Below, piece after piece: positions 62,840 to 64,000 of a stretch of 64,000 nt of DNA. The notes beneath the pieces were generated by a model that was given only the letters and a program-made list of their open reading frames with translations, did not search any database and had not been told where the DNA came from. The position numbers and the translations under genes are program-made. The DNA is from Adineta steineri (taxonomy: Eukaryota; Rotifera; Eurotatoria; Adinetida; Adinetidae). The stretch is from NCBI GenBank assembly GCA_905250115.1, contig CAJNOI010000294.1, positions 21,631 through 85,630 of the forward strand, given 5' to 3'. Position 1 is the first letter of the stretch; every line of letters begins with the position of its first letter.

Positions 62840-64000
62840 TTAATTAACATATTTCTGTTGAATCATATAATCAGTTGATTTAATAAAATCTTCATCTTTA
62901 ATTTCAAACCATGAAATTTGACATTTTTTTTCTAAAAATTCTTTTGTCATATGAATAGGTACACCAACATGTTGTTCATCTCCATGATATTCATTAACAA
63001 ATTGAATTGCTGCTATTCGTTCTCTTAAAGGCCATGATCGACTACTTTCAGATAGATTATTCAATACAAATTCTTTCCATTGATTTTGTTTAATTTTTTT
63101 AATATTAATATTTGATAATTTATCAAATAAAATTTTATAGATATTTGCTATATTGAAAGGATTTCCATATAAATTAAAACATTTACCTTGACTTTCAAAA
63201 TTTTTCGATAGAGCAACAATAACTTTAGCACAATAATCAACAGGTACAAAATGTAATTTCATATTAGAATTTTCTACAATAGTATTTAATTCAATTTGAG
63301 TTCGTAATAATATATTAATAAAATCATTAAGATTTGTATAGCCCGTATTTGTATGTGGAGATATTGAACAAGGTCGTATAATAATAATATGAGCACCAAG
63401 ATCTGATGCTTGTTTTAGAATTTTTTCACAAATAACTTTTGTTTGTCCATATCCATCTTTTTGATTGATTTCATTTGATGTTAAACAAGTCCATCCATTT
63501 GAATCTTCTTGTAAATCATTCGAAGCAGGTAATGCAGCAACTGAACTTGTATAAATAAATTTTCCATGAGATTTTAATGCAAATTCTAAAACATTTAATG
63601 TTCCTTGAACATTCCATTTTTTTAATGCTTTATAAGGCATTTCTAAATGTACTTGTGATGCATTATGATAAATAAAACCAATTTCTTCAATTAATTTATT
63701 ATACAAATCATTTGCTAATCCAAGATTATCTTTTGAAATATCTCCAACAATACAATGAATTTGTTTCCAATTTAATGAATTCAATTTCCCACATTCTTCT
63801 AAATCATCTTGTAAACGTTGTTTAGCATGTTCATCATCTGTTGCTCGAATAATACAATAAATATTAACATTATCATCCATTTGTTTAGCAATTTCATAGA
63901 TAAGTAGTGGACCTAAAAATCCCGTAGCACCTGTAACTAAAATATTTTTCTTTTCGGATAATTTAAAATTTGAACATAATTTTCTAATATGATGAGGAAG
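62840..64000 (-). CDS. Thioester reductase domain, 3' part of an A-T-R type multidomain enzyme
   Basis: The frame is open from the window edge to a TAA at 62840, about 386 aa. It is an extended short-chain dehydrogenase of the thioester-reductase type (NAD_binding_4): NAD(P) loop ILVTGATGFLGPLLIYE near 63940, IIRA after strand 2, HNASQVHLEMPY, and the Ser/Tyr/Lys triad in YTSSVAALPAS and YGQTKVICEK. In Lys2, carboxylic acid reductases and some NRPS this domain releases a carrier-bound acyl group as aldehyde or alcohol. The 5' part (adenylation and carrier domains expected) lies beyond the window. The enzyme at 23373 is a plausible relative of the missing half, on the opposite strand. Confidence 0.85.
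   Translation of the reverse strand, partial: LPHHIRKLCSNFKLSEKKNILVTGATGFLGPLLIYEIAKQMDDNVNIYCIIRATDDEHAKQRLQDDLEECGKLNSLNWKQIHCIVGDISKDNLGLANDLYNKLIEEIGFIYHNASQVHLEMPYKALKKWNVQGTLNVLEFALKSHGKFIYTSSVAALPASNDLQEDSNGWTCLTSNEINQKDGYGQTKVICEKILKQASDLGAHIIIIRPCSISPHTNTGYTNLNDFINILLRTQIELNTIVENSNMKLHFVPVDYCAKVIVALSKNFESQGKCFNLYGNPFNIANIYKILFDKLSNINIKKIKQNQWKEFVLNNLSESSRSWPLRERIAAIQFVNEYHGDEQHVGVPIHMTKEFLEKKCQISWFEIKDEDFIKSTDYMIQQKYVN

Overview
The window looks like animal nuclear DNA, most probably from a bdelloid rotifer. It is AT-rich, most introns are about 45-65 bp with GT-AG ends, and genes sit close together on both strands. Three things point to bdelloids: a plant-type DYW PPR gene, receptors that join NHL and beta-sandwich modules to a seven-helix domain, and TGTGGG-like repeats. 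Two runs of 100 N (25,302-25,401 and 38,175-38,274) are scaffold gaps of unknown true size. Exon models were built by hand from splice sites and checked by reading-frame phase; no search was run.

Left part (1-23 kb), ordinary eukaryotic genes. A partial low-complexity gene (-) that may be a mitotic cyclin lies head to head with a 36-exon Rho guanine nucleotide exchange factor of the RhoGEF2/ARHGEF11/12 type (PDZ, RGS-like, C1, DH, PH). That gene has an alternative first coding exon in a large intron, and a small antisense gene nested in another intron. It converges on a kinesin-9 gene (KIF9, cilia). KIF9 shares a 78-bp spacer with a DUF1294-like membrane protein gene.

Middle part (23-44 kb), accessory. 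The 5' part of a multidomain adenylating enzyme (duplicated N-terminal module, ZZ finger, AMP-binding domain) runs into the first gap. After it comes the 3' part of a receptor on the + strand (two beta-sandwich exons plus 7TM). Beyond the second gap lies the 5' part of a matching receptor on the - strand (signal peptide, NHL repeats, one beta-sandwich exon). The two halves fit if the 25.4-38.2 kb piece is inverted in the scaffold. That piece also holds an ~89-bp satellite, a tRNA-like gene with an odd anticodon loop, and telomere-like GT/CA arrays. An LDLa-7TM receptor follows at 42.6-44.0 kb.

Right part (44-64 kb). A DYW-type PPR gene of 11 exons carries a tandem 346-bp exon-intron array in which each exon encodes about one PLS triplet. 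Then come an AT-rich gene desert, a foldback element, a Sen1/Upf1-like helicase gene with a hairpin element in an intron, a decayed 7TM pseudogene, and the 3' end of a thioester-reductase gene. Two blocks at 28.8-29.3 and 36.6-37.6 kb recur inverted and colinear at 62.5-62.0 and 61.5-60.4 kb. One block holds a two-exon gene for a 52-residue protein, intact in both copies.

Strongest leads: the DYW PPR gene with its exon array, the modular 7TM receptors and the probable mis-oriented contig, the paired 52-aa microgenes, the ZZ-adenylation enzyme, and the alternative PDZ-less RhoGEF isoform.
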